A stretch of 24,607 bases of DNA. Source: Phanerochaete sordida (Eukaryota; Basidiomycota; Agaricomycetes; Polyporales; Phanerochaetaceae). Made by a program: the position numbers and the translations under genes. The notes under the pieces are model-generated. The model was given only the letters and a program-made list of their open reading frames with translations. It searched no databases and was not told where the DNA came from. The stretch is taken from NCBI GenBank assembly GCA_019973155.2, contig BPQB01000170.1, positions 1 to 24,607 of the forward strand. Reading direction: 5' to 3'. Of the stretch, positions 1-9,657 are shown one piece after another. Numbering within the stretch: the stretch's first letter is position 1; the number at the start of each line of letters is the position of its first letter.

Positions 1-524
1 GGAGATCGTGACGCGGCCGACAACAGGCCATGGGATCCAGGGGACGTTGAGTGCAGTCACACAGTGGGTGTCTTTGTCAGTGAACGCGTGTGCGAGCCCT
101 CGAGCCCAGGAGAATTTGCGGTGCTCGTCGAGAGGGTCGCGGAAGTGTTGTGAAGGGTCGAACAGATTCGAGCGCACGATATTTGGGCCGACCAGGGAGG
201 ACTCTGGGAGGCTGGAGGCGGTTGTGAAGCGGGGCTGGTTATACGGTGGGAGTGTCCTGTTCATGCTGAGGCCGTGTAAGCCGTAGCCAAGCTCGAGAGG
301 ATCGAGGAGACGACTTACTCCGGGGCTGTGGCCCGCATCGTGTTCGACATCTCAACGTACCGCTGGTCACTGTCCTTCTCAGCGTTGCCGGTGCGAGCCT
401 TCTTCTTGAAGCGCAGACCAGCGAGACGACTTGACGTCTGCGCAGGCCTGTTCGGCGTGGGCGACGGCTCGCGGTCGCGTCGGGCAGGCACGCCACCAGC
501 CTCCTTGTCAGGTTGTCGACTCAT
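1..524 (-). CDS. Hypothetical protein, 5' part, two exons, runs off left edge
   Basis: Product not recognised. The start is the ATG at 524. Exon 1 (524-319) encodes a basic, Pro/Ser/Arg-rich N-terminus with an RFKKKAR patch that could serve as a nuclear localisation signal. A GTAAGT donor at 318 and a CTCAG acceptor ending at 266 define a 53-nt intron. Joining the exons (phase 2) keeps the frame open and exon 2 continues to base 1 with no stop, reading MNRTLPPYNQPRF and later FSWARGLAHAF and NVPWIPWPVVGRV. The spliced part is 157 codons and the C-terminus lies outside the window. The gene is divergent from the dioxygenase gene, with about 1.1 kb between the two starts. It could be a host gene or a cargo gene of a transposon; the sequence does not decide this. 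The consistent splice sites and GC-rich codons argue that it is a real gene. Confidence 0.6.
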
Positions 525-737
525 CGAGACTGCGGTCGAGCGTGTTCTTGTGATGTTGAGCGGGAGGAGAGGCGGCAGCTAGGAGCGTCGACTTGGGGAG
601 GAGTGCGAGAAGAAGGGCGACAGCCGAGGGACGTGTTGAGCGAGAGCAAAAACACTCTCAGTCAACGCAAGAGGTTGCCAAAAATGGCCGCCCTCTCTGC
701 GTCAGTCTCGAGCCGAAACAGGGTAGTGGTTGTGGCG

Positions 738-782
738 GGCGATGGGCGGGCGGCGGGCGGCGGGAGGCGGGAGGCGGGGGGT
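738..782 (+). other. Guanine-run tract, potential G-quadruplex
   Basis: The plus strand carries repeated GGGCGGGC, GGCGGGCGGCGGGAGG and GGCGGGAGGCGGGGGG runs, more than four groups of three or more G with 1-4 nt spacing. This fits the usual G-quadruplex pattern. It lies about 0.9 kb upstream of the dioxygenase start and about 0.2 kb upstream of the minus-strand gene start. Any regulatory role is inference. Confidence 0.5.
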
Positions 783-872
783 CGTCGGTCTTGCGAAGTG
801 GCGGGAGGCAGGATGCGCGAGCGCAGGCAGTGCAAGTCTCACGCTGCCGTGGGAGCTCTGCACGTGGCCGGT

Positions 873-926
873 CAGGGCGCCTGACCTCGCGTGGCTGCCC
901 AGGGCGCCTGACCTCGTGTGGCTGGC
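873..926. repeat. 27-bp direct tandem duplication
   Basis: CAGGGCGCCTGACCTCG occurs at 873 and again at 900, followed by YGTGGCTGSCC in both copies. The two units are adjacent and nearly identical, which points to a recent local duplication. Confidence 0.7.
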
Positions 927-1378
927 CGCCTTTCACGTGGAGCCCAGTCGAGGGCGCCAAACAACCGCGCCCTCCTTCCTCCCACCACCACTCACACCCA
1001 GCTGCGCCCTAGTCGTTTTCGACGGGGCTGAGGTCTTTTCAGATCTACCGCAGCTCGTGCACAACACCCTCGTCGTCGTCCACCTTGTCTTCCACGCTCA
1101 CCCGCCTTGTTGCCCACGCTCGCCCGCCTCTTCGCCCACGCTCACTCACCTCGTCGCTCGCCGTCTGTCGCCCGCCGCCGCACTCGCCCGCCTAGTCTTC
1201 CACGCGCGCTCTCAGTCGCCCAAGGTTGCCTCACCATTGCTCTGTCGTGCCCTTGTCGTTTTCGACGGGGTTGTAGTCTTTTTAGACTCGCTGCGATAGC
1301 ACGCTCGCCCTCGAACACGTCAAATTCTTGCCACAGCCGGTGCGTCTTTGTTCTATCCCTTTCCTTCGCAATTCTGTG

Positions 1379-1532
1379 AGTCCTCGACGTTGGTGCGGCG
1401 TGACCGCCCGCAAGTGGTTCGCCAAACCAATGTACGCGCGACTCACGGATCTTTCGGCTTGCGGCCGCACTATGAAGCGTGCGTACTCGACTTTGGCGCG
1501 GCGTGACCGCTTGCAAGTGGTCCGCCAAACCG
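1379..1532. repeat. Pair of ~50-bp direct repeats, 103 bp apart
   Basis: The block 1379-1429, with core GCGGCGTGACCGC then GCAAGTGG and CGCCAAACC, recurs at 1482-1532 with few substitutions. Both lie shortly upstream of the dioxygenase start. They could be duplicated protein-binding sites or subterminal repeats of a transposon; nothing similar was seen near 7012-7280, the other side of the gene pair. Confidence 0.6.
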
Positions 1533-1653
1533 AGTCTTGTTGTTGCACGCAACGTTGTGCGCCGCTATGTCTCTTAGTAGTAGTAGTATTTGCAGCAGAC
1601 CCTTTACAACGAACGCTGACGTTTTTTCCCCTAGCTAATCAAATCGACTACCT

Positions 1654-3456
1654 ATGGTCAATGTGAGTTCAAACGTACGCTCTTGTGGCCAGATCCCTAA
1701 CCGATATGCAGACAAGGAGCAGGAGCGTGTACGTGCAACGAACGTCGGCGGAACTCCCGAGTTGCCTGCGGGACTCGGTGGACGCAGAGCTCAAGAGAGT
1801 TTTCAATCACGAAGAAGACGATCTCGACGGCTGGGAACTTGAATCAGAGCCCGAAGCTCTGTCAGCCGACTCATCACCTCTCTCCTCCCTCCCGTCCTCG
1901 CGTGCGCCGTCACCTACGCCATCTTGTGCACCCTCACCTGTGCAATCTCGTGCGCCATCCCCTCTGCCATCACGTGTGCCATCCCGTGTGCCGTTCTCTC
2001 CCCCATCCTGCATGTCCATGTCTGAATCGCCGCGCGTGCCGTCGACTGCGCCGCAAGTAGGCTCGAAACGTAAGAACCCGCCTAGTCCACGCGAGAGCAT
2101 ATCAACGCTGCAGCCCAACGGCGCGGCAGGGCGCCAGGACGCCTGCGAAGCGAAGCCCAAGCGCGAGAAAACAGAAGCTGACAAGGCGCACCAGCGCAAG
2201 CGCAAACAGGCGTACAAGAAAAAGAAGAAGGCCGAGCAACAAGTACACGACCCTCGCGAATACCAAGCCCCCGCGCACGCCTTGAAGAAAAGAGAGCAGG
2301 CTGGCGTGATCGCCACCGACGCCAGCGCCCCCATTGACTTGACCTTCAGTCGCCCCGTGTACGTCGGCAAGGCCTTGGGTGTGGGAGACGTCCACCCAGA
2401 GCTCGCAGAGCAGCTCCAGCTGGGGCGACAGTTGGTCGAGTGGGACGGCAGGTACGTTATCTCCCATTGTAAGTCTCTCGTCACCTTCTAATATCTTGAC
2501 AACTGTAGCTCGACCGAGGTCCTCGCAGATAAGCATGGCTACTACCTTGGCGTGTTGCTGGAGCAGCCGAACGACCCGACCTGGCAAGAATCCGCGGCTG
2601 AGCTACTCAAAGCCATCGACGAGGCCGGCCGCAAGATGCGGTTCAAGGCGCGAGACGATCGTCGGGGCGACTTCGACACGGTGGCCTTCGACGTGTGGTA
2701 CGGTGGCGGGCAGACGGTAAGTAGCTACAATATCGTCAGCTGGTACTTCTCTCACGTTCGTCAACAGTGTCCAGGCAATCTGAAGCACAGCAAGCGCAAC
2801 CGCTCCATCATCGAGGAGCTCCTTCAAAACCCGCACATGGTTCGCATGGCCGATCACGCACGCAGTAAGTCAAAACTCGTCGTCTTTGCCCACTGCGCTC
2901 TTACTGACTTCGTCGCACAGCCGCCTTCGCCACATACTTCCCCGATCTCTACGACGAGTATGCCACCAAGCTCGGCAGCTTGTACGACGACAACCCCCTC
3001 CTGCGCCCTCTCTGGGACAGGTGCCCGTGGCCGTCCGTCTCCATCAACTTCCCCCCCAACTCGTACACCAAGATGCACACCGACTCTGGCAACAAAGCCA
3101 ACGGGATGTGCCCCGTCTTTGCGCTCGGGAACTACGACTACACCAAGGGCGGGCACCTGGTGCTGCCCGACCTCAACCTTGTCATTCAGTTCCCCCCCGG
3201 CAACATCATCTTCATCCCCTCTGCCATTCTGCGCCATGGCAACATCCCCGTCGGGCCCGATGAGGTGCGCTCATCATGGACCCTCTACGCCGCTGGCAGC
3301 CTCTTCCGCTGGGTCGACTGGGGCTTCAAGAGCCTCAAGTCCCTCAGTGACGACGACCTCGAGCTCGAGATAGCGGGACGCCCAGCCAGATTCAAGGAGG
3401 CCTTGGCAAAGTTCCCCCATGTAGACACACTGCGCTCTCATGTACCTTGCACATAA
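1654..3456 (+). CDS. TET/JBP-family 2-oxoglutarate/Fe(II) dioxygenase (basidiomycete type)
   Basis: Predicted nuclear DNA-base (5-methylcytosine-type) oxygenase. Proposed exons: 1654-1662, 1712-2451, 2509-2716, 2768-2864 and 2921-3456, with introns of 49-57 nt and GTGAGT, GTACGT and GTAAGT donors; the joins keep one frame of 529 aa. If the first tiny exon is wrong, the ATG at 1706 gives 528 aa in the same frame. The N-terminal region is low complexity: Ser/Pro repeats (PSRAPSP-like, roughly residues 60-115), then a basic Lys-rich stretch (KRKQAYKKKKKAEQQ) that may be a nuclear signal. The catalytic half has FDVWYGGGQT, PGNLKHSKRN and AFATYFPDLYDEY, then the double-stranded beta-helix: H404-T-D406 within KMHTDSGN, GGHLVLPDLNLVIQFPPG, distal H457 in AILRHGN, and R468 as likely 2OG anchor, ending in SLFRWVDWGF. 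This order of motifs is characteristic of fungal TET/JBP proteins. All metal ligands are present and no stop was found, so it is probably functional. A Plavaka transposase follows 236 bp downstream on the same strand. Confidence 0.88.
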
Positions 3457-3692
3457 CTAGTTCTTGACCACTGCAGACTACCTCCTGTAAAGTGGACACA
3501 TACTTAGTTCTTGATTCTTGCTGCGCCTTAAGGCTTGTTAAATAGAATTGTAATTGTGTTTGCGAAATAATCAACGAAGGCTGTGTGTGAACATCAAGAT
3601 GGGCGCTATTCAATGAGCTTGCGTAGCCAATATGCGCTCCGACGCAGCTCCCAACCTCAACGTCCTCACAGCAAGCAGAATCCCAGCACACT

Positions 3693-6600
3693 ATGCCTGA
3701 CCCCAAAGTGCAGTGCACTGGCTGCGGCCGCCTCTTCATAGAGTCTGGCCTATTCAGCCATTTACAACAGGCTCGCACAGGTCCTTGCAGAAACATCTAC
3801 ATCGATGTGCTGCGGCAAGCAGCTGCCTCGTCCCCTCCCCCTCCTCCAAGTCCTCAGCCCTTTGGCAACCTGGACGCCATGGATCTAGACGATGACGAAG
3901 ATATGCGGTTCGCAGCCGAGAGCTTACAAATGGAAGACCTCGACATTGAAGATAGCGAGGTGGTCATCAACATAGACCTGCCTGAGCTGAGCAACCTTGA
4001 AAATGACGATGACGAGCTTGAAGAAGAGGAGCTGGAACCAGTAGATGAGGATACCATGTACTTCTAGTGCGTAATCAGCTCCTCTTCTTTGCTAGTTCAT
4101 TTTACTGACTTATGTATAGCCACAATGAGGATGGGTGGCTGCCAGCAAAGCGCCCTGCTCAAGCAGTGCCTGCTTCCACTAGCAACAGCCAGCAGAAGCA
4201 GCAACCAAGTGCAGAAAATCCTGAAGATGCTCCTTTACCACCTGACGCAGACGAAGCAGGGCGACGGACGCTCGAGGCTAATCTTCGCCAGCCTACATAC
4301 TCTATTCGCTACGGAGGCTTAGCTGGAGCCTCAATTCCTGCTCCCGCTGATCCTACCCCCAAGGAGAAGGCCAAGCATGGTTTTACTATGTACGGTCCTC
4401 CACCGGGAGAGCTCGAAGACAACAATATCTATGCTCCGTTTGTGTCTCGTACGGACTGGCTTTTCGCCCGATGGGCAAAGCTTCGTGGCCCTGGATCTAC
4501 CGCAATGACTGAGCTGCTCAGTATTCCTTTAGTAAGCTGTTGTTTATTGTCCCAAAATTCACTCTCAGGCTAAACGGTGTGCAACAGATGCGGGAGAAGC
4601 TTGGGCTCTCGTATGGCAGTGCACAAGAGCTGAACCGCATCATTGATACCAGGCTACATGGACGGGCACCACGCTTCAAGCGTGCAAAGGTAGAAATGGC
4701 TGGCGAGTCATTCGACCTTTATTTCCGTGATATTCTGGAGTGCGTTCGTGCGCTCTACGGAAATCCGGAATTCGCCCGCTACCTTGTCTTTGAGCCTGAG
4801 AAGGTCTACTCTCAGGGCAACAACGAACGCCTCTATCATGACATGTACACTGGTACGTGGTGGTGGGCTACACAGGTGCGCATTTTTGTTCATTAAATCA
4901 CACTAAATTAACTGTAAATTATAGAACGAGCTTGAGAAGGAGAAGCCAGGTGCCACCATCATTCCCTTGATCATTTCCTCCGATAAGGCACAGGTTACAA
5001 CCTTTGGCAACAAATCTGCGTACCCAGTCTACCTCACCATCGGTAATCTTCCCAAAGAGATCCGGCGCAAGCCTTCGCGCCAAGGCCAGATGCTGCTAGC
5101 CTACCTCCCTACCACACACCTGAACCACATTCCCAACAAGGCAGCACGTTGCTGCATTGTTCTCAACATTTTCCACAAGTGCCTTCGCACCATTACCGAG
5201 CCATTGAAGGCCGCGGGCCTGAATGGCATGCCTATTGCTAGCGGCGACGGCGTTTGGCGCCGTGGCCATCCTATCTATGCTGTCCATGTTGGTGACTACC
5301 CAGAGCAGACTACCGTTGTTGGCTGCAAGGGTGGCGAGTGTCCACAGTGTGACGCGCCAAGAGACAAGCTAGGCATTCTGGCATCATATTCACTTCGAGA
5401 CCTAGAGACCATCCTCGCTGCACACGCCAAATACGAAACAGACCCTGCGGGCTTTGCGAAAGCGTGTCGCGAGGCCGGTGTCAAGGCTATTATCCATCCC
5501 TTCTGGGAGGACCTTCCGTACTGCAACATCTTCCAGTCTATCATGCCTGACATTCTCCATCAAATCCTTCAGGGCATGCTGAAGCACCTTGTCATCTGGG
5601 TCAAGACAGCGTACAGCACAGCTGAGCTCGATGCTTGCTGCAAAGCGTTGCCGCGCAACAGCCATGTGCGCCACTTTTTCCATGGCATTTCCCCACTCGC
5701 TCGTGTTACAGGCAAGGAGCACAACGATGTTGCTCGCATTTTGCTGGGCTTAATCATTGATATGCGCCTGCCTAACGAAATGTCCAACGCTTGCTTGCTC
5801 AGGGCCACACGGGCGCTGCTTGACTTTCTTTTCCTTTCCCAATATCCTGTCCAATCCAACAGCACTCTGCAACGTCTGGAAAATGCCTTGAGGGTCTTCC
5901 ATGACAACAAGGACATATTCATTGACTTGGGCATCCGAAAGAACTTCAACTTCCCCAAACTCCATTCCCTATCCCACTACGTCCCCAATATGAAGTGGAA
6001 AGGCAGCGGTGACAACTTCGACACTGCATATGCTGAGCGCCTTCACATTGACCTCACCAAGGATGCATACGAGGCTAGCAACCATCGTGACGAGCTGCCG
6101 CAAATGACACGCTGGGTAGAGCGCAAGGAGAAAGTCTTGCACTTTGCTGAATATATTGCCTGGCGTGAAGGTGGCAGCCGGCCATTTGCAGTATACAAGC
6201 CACCTGTCTTTCCTAAGACCAGAATCAAGTTGGCAACCAATCCAGCATGCCCTCATGTGCAATGGCCAGACATCGAGTCTGTCTACGGTGCTACATACAT
6301 CAAAGACGCAATTACACGCTGGGTTGCTAGGATGAACAATCCAGACGGCACAGATGCTCAGATTGAGACAGCTGCCCTCGACATACACTTGCCAGTTGAC
6401 GGTTTACCCGTTTATCACCGTGCTTCATTTTGGCTTGGCCATTCTCAACAACATCCCCTCAGTTCCAACGAGTATGACACTATCATCGTGAGGCCAGAGC
6501 GCAAAGACACTCTCAAGCGCATAGTGCCGGCACGGTTTGATACCGCCCTTATTAATGGTGGCGACACATCGCTTATTAGCATTCAAGGTAAGCACAATAT

Positions 6601-7011
6601 TTAATCATTTGGCAGCTATACTAAGCGCAAATAATGTGGCCTATAGATCATCAAGTGGCACAAATCCGGCTGATATTCAAGATGCCTTCTATCATCATCA
6701 CATCATGCTGTGTTGCAGGTCCTGTCAAGCGATCAGTCTCAACGTATTTTGCTTACATTGAGTGGTTTACACCGTTCCGTCATCGTTCTCCTCATCATGG
6801 CCTTTACAATGTCAAGCGCAAGCTAGACCGCAACGGTGATCCAGTAGCTGCAATTGTTCCACTTGGCAACATTCAGCGCAGCGTCCATCTTTTCCCAGCC
6901 TTTGGTTCACGTGTTCCTAGCGACTGGAATAGTGCTAACGTTCTGGACTTGTGTAAGGATTTCTTTGTCAACTCCTTCTCTGATAGGCATGCCTTTCATG
7001 TATTTGGGTAG
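3693..7011 (+). CDS. Plavaka-type (CMC superfamily) DNA transposase, apparently intact
   Basis: Cut-and-paste transposase of the basidiomycete Plavaka group, related to CACTA/EnSpm. Exons 3693-4066, 4120-4531, 4588-4875, 4925-6587 and 6647-7011 (introns 53, 56, 49 and 59 nt) join into an uninterrupted 1033-aa frame. N-terminal zinc finger C8xxC11, H23, C32, followed by Pro-rich and very acidic segments (DLDDDEDM, ENDDDELEEEELEP). Core: DWLFARWAKLRGPGSTAMTE, LGLSYGSAQELNRIID, VYSQGNNERLYHDMYTGTWW, then IISSDKAQVT (D378, likely first catalytic acid), the knuckle C492-x4-C497-x2-C500, D567ILH570QILQGM, and AYAE729RLHIDLTKDAY with a likely catalytic Glu. The C-terminal part has AYIEWFTPF and HGLYNVKRKL. 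Which acids are catalytic is inferred from the family. No stop or frameshift was found. It lies 236 bp downstream of the dioxygenase gene, same strand. Terminal inverted repeats were not located. Confidence 0.88.
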
Positions 7012-7779
7012 TAGTAATGCTTAGCTAGTGTTTTATATAAAAACCTCGCAGAGTATTTGGATTATCTACCAATAAGTGGAAAATATAACCCAGTAGCTGC
7101 ACAGAAGAAAGCAGTAAGGTTTATTAGCAATGGATTAGCTAGAATAAGGGCAGTAAGCTTTCGACTAGTGGTCGGTTAGTGCAGAACAATGCTTGAAGTA
7201 CCACTGAAAGAGAAGACAAGATATGTTTAATGAGTATTCAAATAGTACAGTAAGAACTATCAAATACCTATGCATAGGCTGCTAATAGAAGGGGTAGTGT
7301 TTAAAGAGGTTAAATAGTGCTTGGAAGGGGAATTAAGGAGTCAAATAGTGATGAAATAGTGGTCAAATAGGATATTTAGATAAATAGGTCAAATGATAAT
7401 GATTTAGCAGCTAAATAGAAGCTAAATAGGACGATTTGCAATGAATAAGCATTGGAAAAGACATGACTTAGGTGTCAACTAGGGCAAATAGGAGAAATAG
7501 GTCAAAGAGGGCTGAATTAGTGTTAAAAAAGGATTTAAATATCATAAATAGGGAAATAGGGCAAATAGCTTGCAATAAGTGGTCATATAGAGTATGAGGA
7601 CTATACAAACAGGTCAAATAGAATGTTTAGATACCAGGAAGGCCAATTAGTGGGCAAAAAGATCATTTAGATCTCAAATAGTAAACACCTAGGTCAAATA
7701 GGCAAATAGGAGCAAGTTAGATGGAATAAAACTGAGATAGCCTGCAAAGAGTACTAATTAACTCGAGGGCTTTTTGCAG
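7012..7779 (-). mobile_element. Element A, copy 1: AT-rich non-autonomous element, left end uncertain
   Basis: The right end TTTTTGCAG at 7771-7779, followed by AT, is the inverted counterpart of the left end of element A copy 2 (21138). About 230 bp inward from this end (7550-7779) aligns as an inverted copy of 21138-21365, including GAGTTAATTAGTACTCTTTG and the words TCTAAACATTCTATTTGACC. The interior is built from short degenerate words: AAATAG occurs at least 17 times between 7231 and 7710, often as GTCAAATAG. No coding frame is present. The left end is not clear; AAAAACCTC near 7037 resembles the other terminus weakly. The stretch 7012-7230 just after the transposase stop may instead be Plavaka 3' flank. 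Confidence 0.6.
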
Positions 7780-8295
7780 ATGTGCTACTTGGCACACCAG
7801 AGTAACTGCCTTCTGGTATTCCTCTGGCCAAAGAACAACACACATGAAGCAAGTAATAGCAATAGTGGTACAATGCATTTATGTTCCTTGTCACACCAGA
7901 CTAAGTGTGTTCCGGCATTCACTGGACAGCCGCATATTTGGCACCCTGTTACAAGCTATTGTCACATAAACAAGTCTTCTAATACATGTACCATGTTATC
8001 ATTTGTAACAGGCTTCTGGTAGGTGCAAGGTACTCTGTATTTTAAGCCTAATGTTCATGCTACTGATTATCTACTGTTTTGTTTTGTTTTGTACACGTAT
8101 ATTACTTGGACCATCATGAGGCCTTCATATTATCCTTTGTAACCTACACACTGAAAGTCTGCACCAAGGAGATTGCAGGAGCTAAGCACCTGACACAATG
8201 AGGGGGGAAGAAGAATTTGTGGTACCTTGAACATGTTTTTGCATAGTATCGTATTGGCTAACCAGAGATGTGTCTACAGAGGATGATCACCTTTA
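7780..8295. other. Non-coding spacer between two miniature elements
   Basis: No gene is seen. The sequence holds two loosely similar segments around CACACCAGA (about 7790-7840 and 7890-7935) and a GTTTTGTTTTGTTTT run near 8076. The only open frame (7774-8022) lacks recognisable domains and is cysteine/histidine-rich by chance composition. Confidence 0.4.
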
Positions 8296-8297
8296 TA

Positions 8298-9159
8298 CAG
8301 TGGCTGCAAAAAATAACACAACTCACTTCAAGGGGCTTGATAAAATATCTATTTGAGCGTGAATAGTGCACATATTTATAACAATGAACCGTCACTATTA
8401 TTATACATCCTTCCAGCTATATTGACCCATTTTTACGAATTTCAAGCTGGCCTCCTTTAGCAGTTAAATTGCAATAAAGGATACAAATCTCAATTTACAT
8501 ATATTAGCTGTAGCAGCCACTGGTGAGCCTCCCAAATAGCCAGAAAATTCAGTCGTGTACAATATTATACGCACTAACTCGTCTCTGGACGAGGTACCAA
8601 TTACACCACTGTAGCATGAGTAATTCACTCATTACTCTGCCACCCAACAGTTGCAAATTTCATTATTGTTGTGGTGTCATCATTATTACTTATTATGACT
8701 TGCTAAGCTGTACACTGTTACACATGGATTTTCTGAGCTATATCATGCTAGTGTGCAAAGGATTTATGTAATTGACAGCTATTGAGAATATATTGAGAAA
8801 TGCACATTTTTTTGCAATGTGTAAAACAATGCATTGCTGCGTATATAATACGAATACAGCAGAAATGTTCCGTGTGCACATTGTATAAATAACCAGCTAT
8901 GCACACAAATATAACAGGAATTTTAGAAGTCCCTCATCACAGTTTATGAGCCCAATAGCAAATAATCAAATATTGAAATGTTTGATTTTTAACACACTTG
9001 ATAGAATCCCTACCATTACACAAACTTTATTATATCATACCATTACCATCACACTATCACTCACAATCATTGTGGCTGCTAAACAATAAGCAGAATGTGC
9101 CAAAATAATGTTTTTGTTTTGGCCCCAAACATGAATTGCGTTATTTTTTGCAGCCACTG
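8298..9159 (+). mobile_element. Element B, copy 1: 862-bp MITE-like element with TA target duplication
   Basis: The left terminus reads CAGTGGCTGCAAAAAATAAC and the right terminus ends in its inverted complement, GCGTTATTTTTTGCAGCCACTG. TA dinucleotides flank both ends (8296-8297 and 9160-9161), the signature of Tc1/mariner-type integration. A second copy of the same length lies in opposite orientation at 21524-22385. There is no transposase frame, so the element is non-autonomous. Terminal CAGT and TA duplication are shared with pogo/Tc1-like elements; the mobilising family is inference. Confidence 0.85.
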
Positions 9160-9161
9160 TA

Positions 9162-9657
9162 GCTGTTCCAATATCTAGTGCATGGCAGAGATAGCGTATC
9201 CCCCTGAGAGTGTCATGGAGGAGTGTTGGGGGGCCGAAGTAGGGGTATACATGCTGGCACACCTGCGCACCTGAACTACCCTTTGTTGTGCTCATTGAAC
9301 ATGGCACCTTTTGCTGAGCAGTACCACTTGATTCCACATTTGGATTTCTTAACGATCCCTGGGCCATATATTGTCCTCTAAACTATACATATGGGTTGTG
9401 ACATATGCAGCGGATTATTAAAAACTATCACAGTGAAATTACAGAATTTATTACATTATTATTAGTTAACATAAGCTTGATGAGCGCTAGTTAAACCTAT
9501 GATGTGCGCATGCGCGCGGCCTTTGAGCTAAGGCCTTGGGCTGGGGCATTGGTTGACTATACAGTTTTGAGTTCCACCACATGGCATGCCTACAGCGCTT
9601 GCAAAAAGTGTCATGCCTGTGCGAGCAACAGTATACAGCTGCTCTGGACTTGAGACC
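9162..9657. other. AT-rich spacer before the hAT pseudogene
   Basis: No gene is supported here. The stretch may contain the degraded 5' end of the hAT element that follows, but no terminal inverted repeat or 8-bp duplication could be identified by eye. Confidence 0.35.

Larger units (their letters stand above)
525..1653. promoter_or_regulatory. Divergent GC-rich intergenic region with tandem duplications
   Basis: This stretch separates the minus-strand gene at 1-524 from the dioxygenase gene. Open frames here look like chance frames in GC-rich sequence and have no recognisable domains. It holds a guanine-run tract (about 738-782), a 27-bp tandem duplication (873-926), a pyrimidine-rich stretch with CCCACGCTC repeated (about 1091-1160), a diverged duplication containing GTCGTTTTCGACGGGG (about 1006-1050 and 1249-1290), and a ~50-bp duplication at 1379-1532. 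No clear TATA box was seen. It presumably holds the promoters of both flanking genes, which is inference from position. Confidence 0.45.

Noticed and set aside
8..1552. Many overlapping open frames on both strands in the GC-rich first 1.5 kb
   Set aside because: Except for the two-exon minus-strand gene at 1-524 they lack domains and splice logic, and GC-rich DNA produces long chance frames.
2469..2474. GTAAGT as donor of the second dioxygenase intron
   Set aside because: Using it breaks the reading frame into the next exon; the GTACGT at 2452 gives the phase needed for the STEVLADKHGYYLG continuation.
1807..2484. Long minus-strand frame opposite the dioxygenase N-terminus
   Set aside because: It is the antisense shadow of the Ser/Pro- and Lys-rich coding region and has no domain.
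2552..3373. Long plus-strand frame through the dioxygenase region in one piece
   Set aside because: It leaves the conserved frame after the third exon; the HxD and GGHL motifs are in the spliced frame.
7150..7185. CTAGTGGTCGGTTAGTG as a CACTA-type right terminus of the Plavaka element
   Set aside because: No matching CACTA-like inverted partner was found on the left side of the gene pair, so the boundary is not supported.
7231..7710. Regularly recurring AAATAG words as a CRISPR-like or telomeric array
   Set aside because: Spacing is irregular, words are degenerate, spacers are not unique sequence of fixed length, and the segment lies in a transposon-like element in a eukaryotic genome.
7774..8022. 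82-codon open frame between elements A and B
   Set aside because: Begins inside the terminus of element A, shows no domain, and is best seen as chance.
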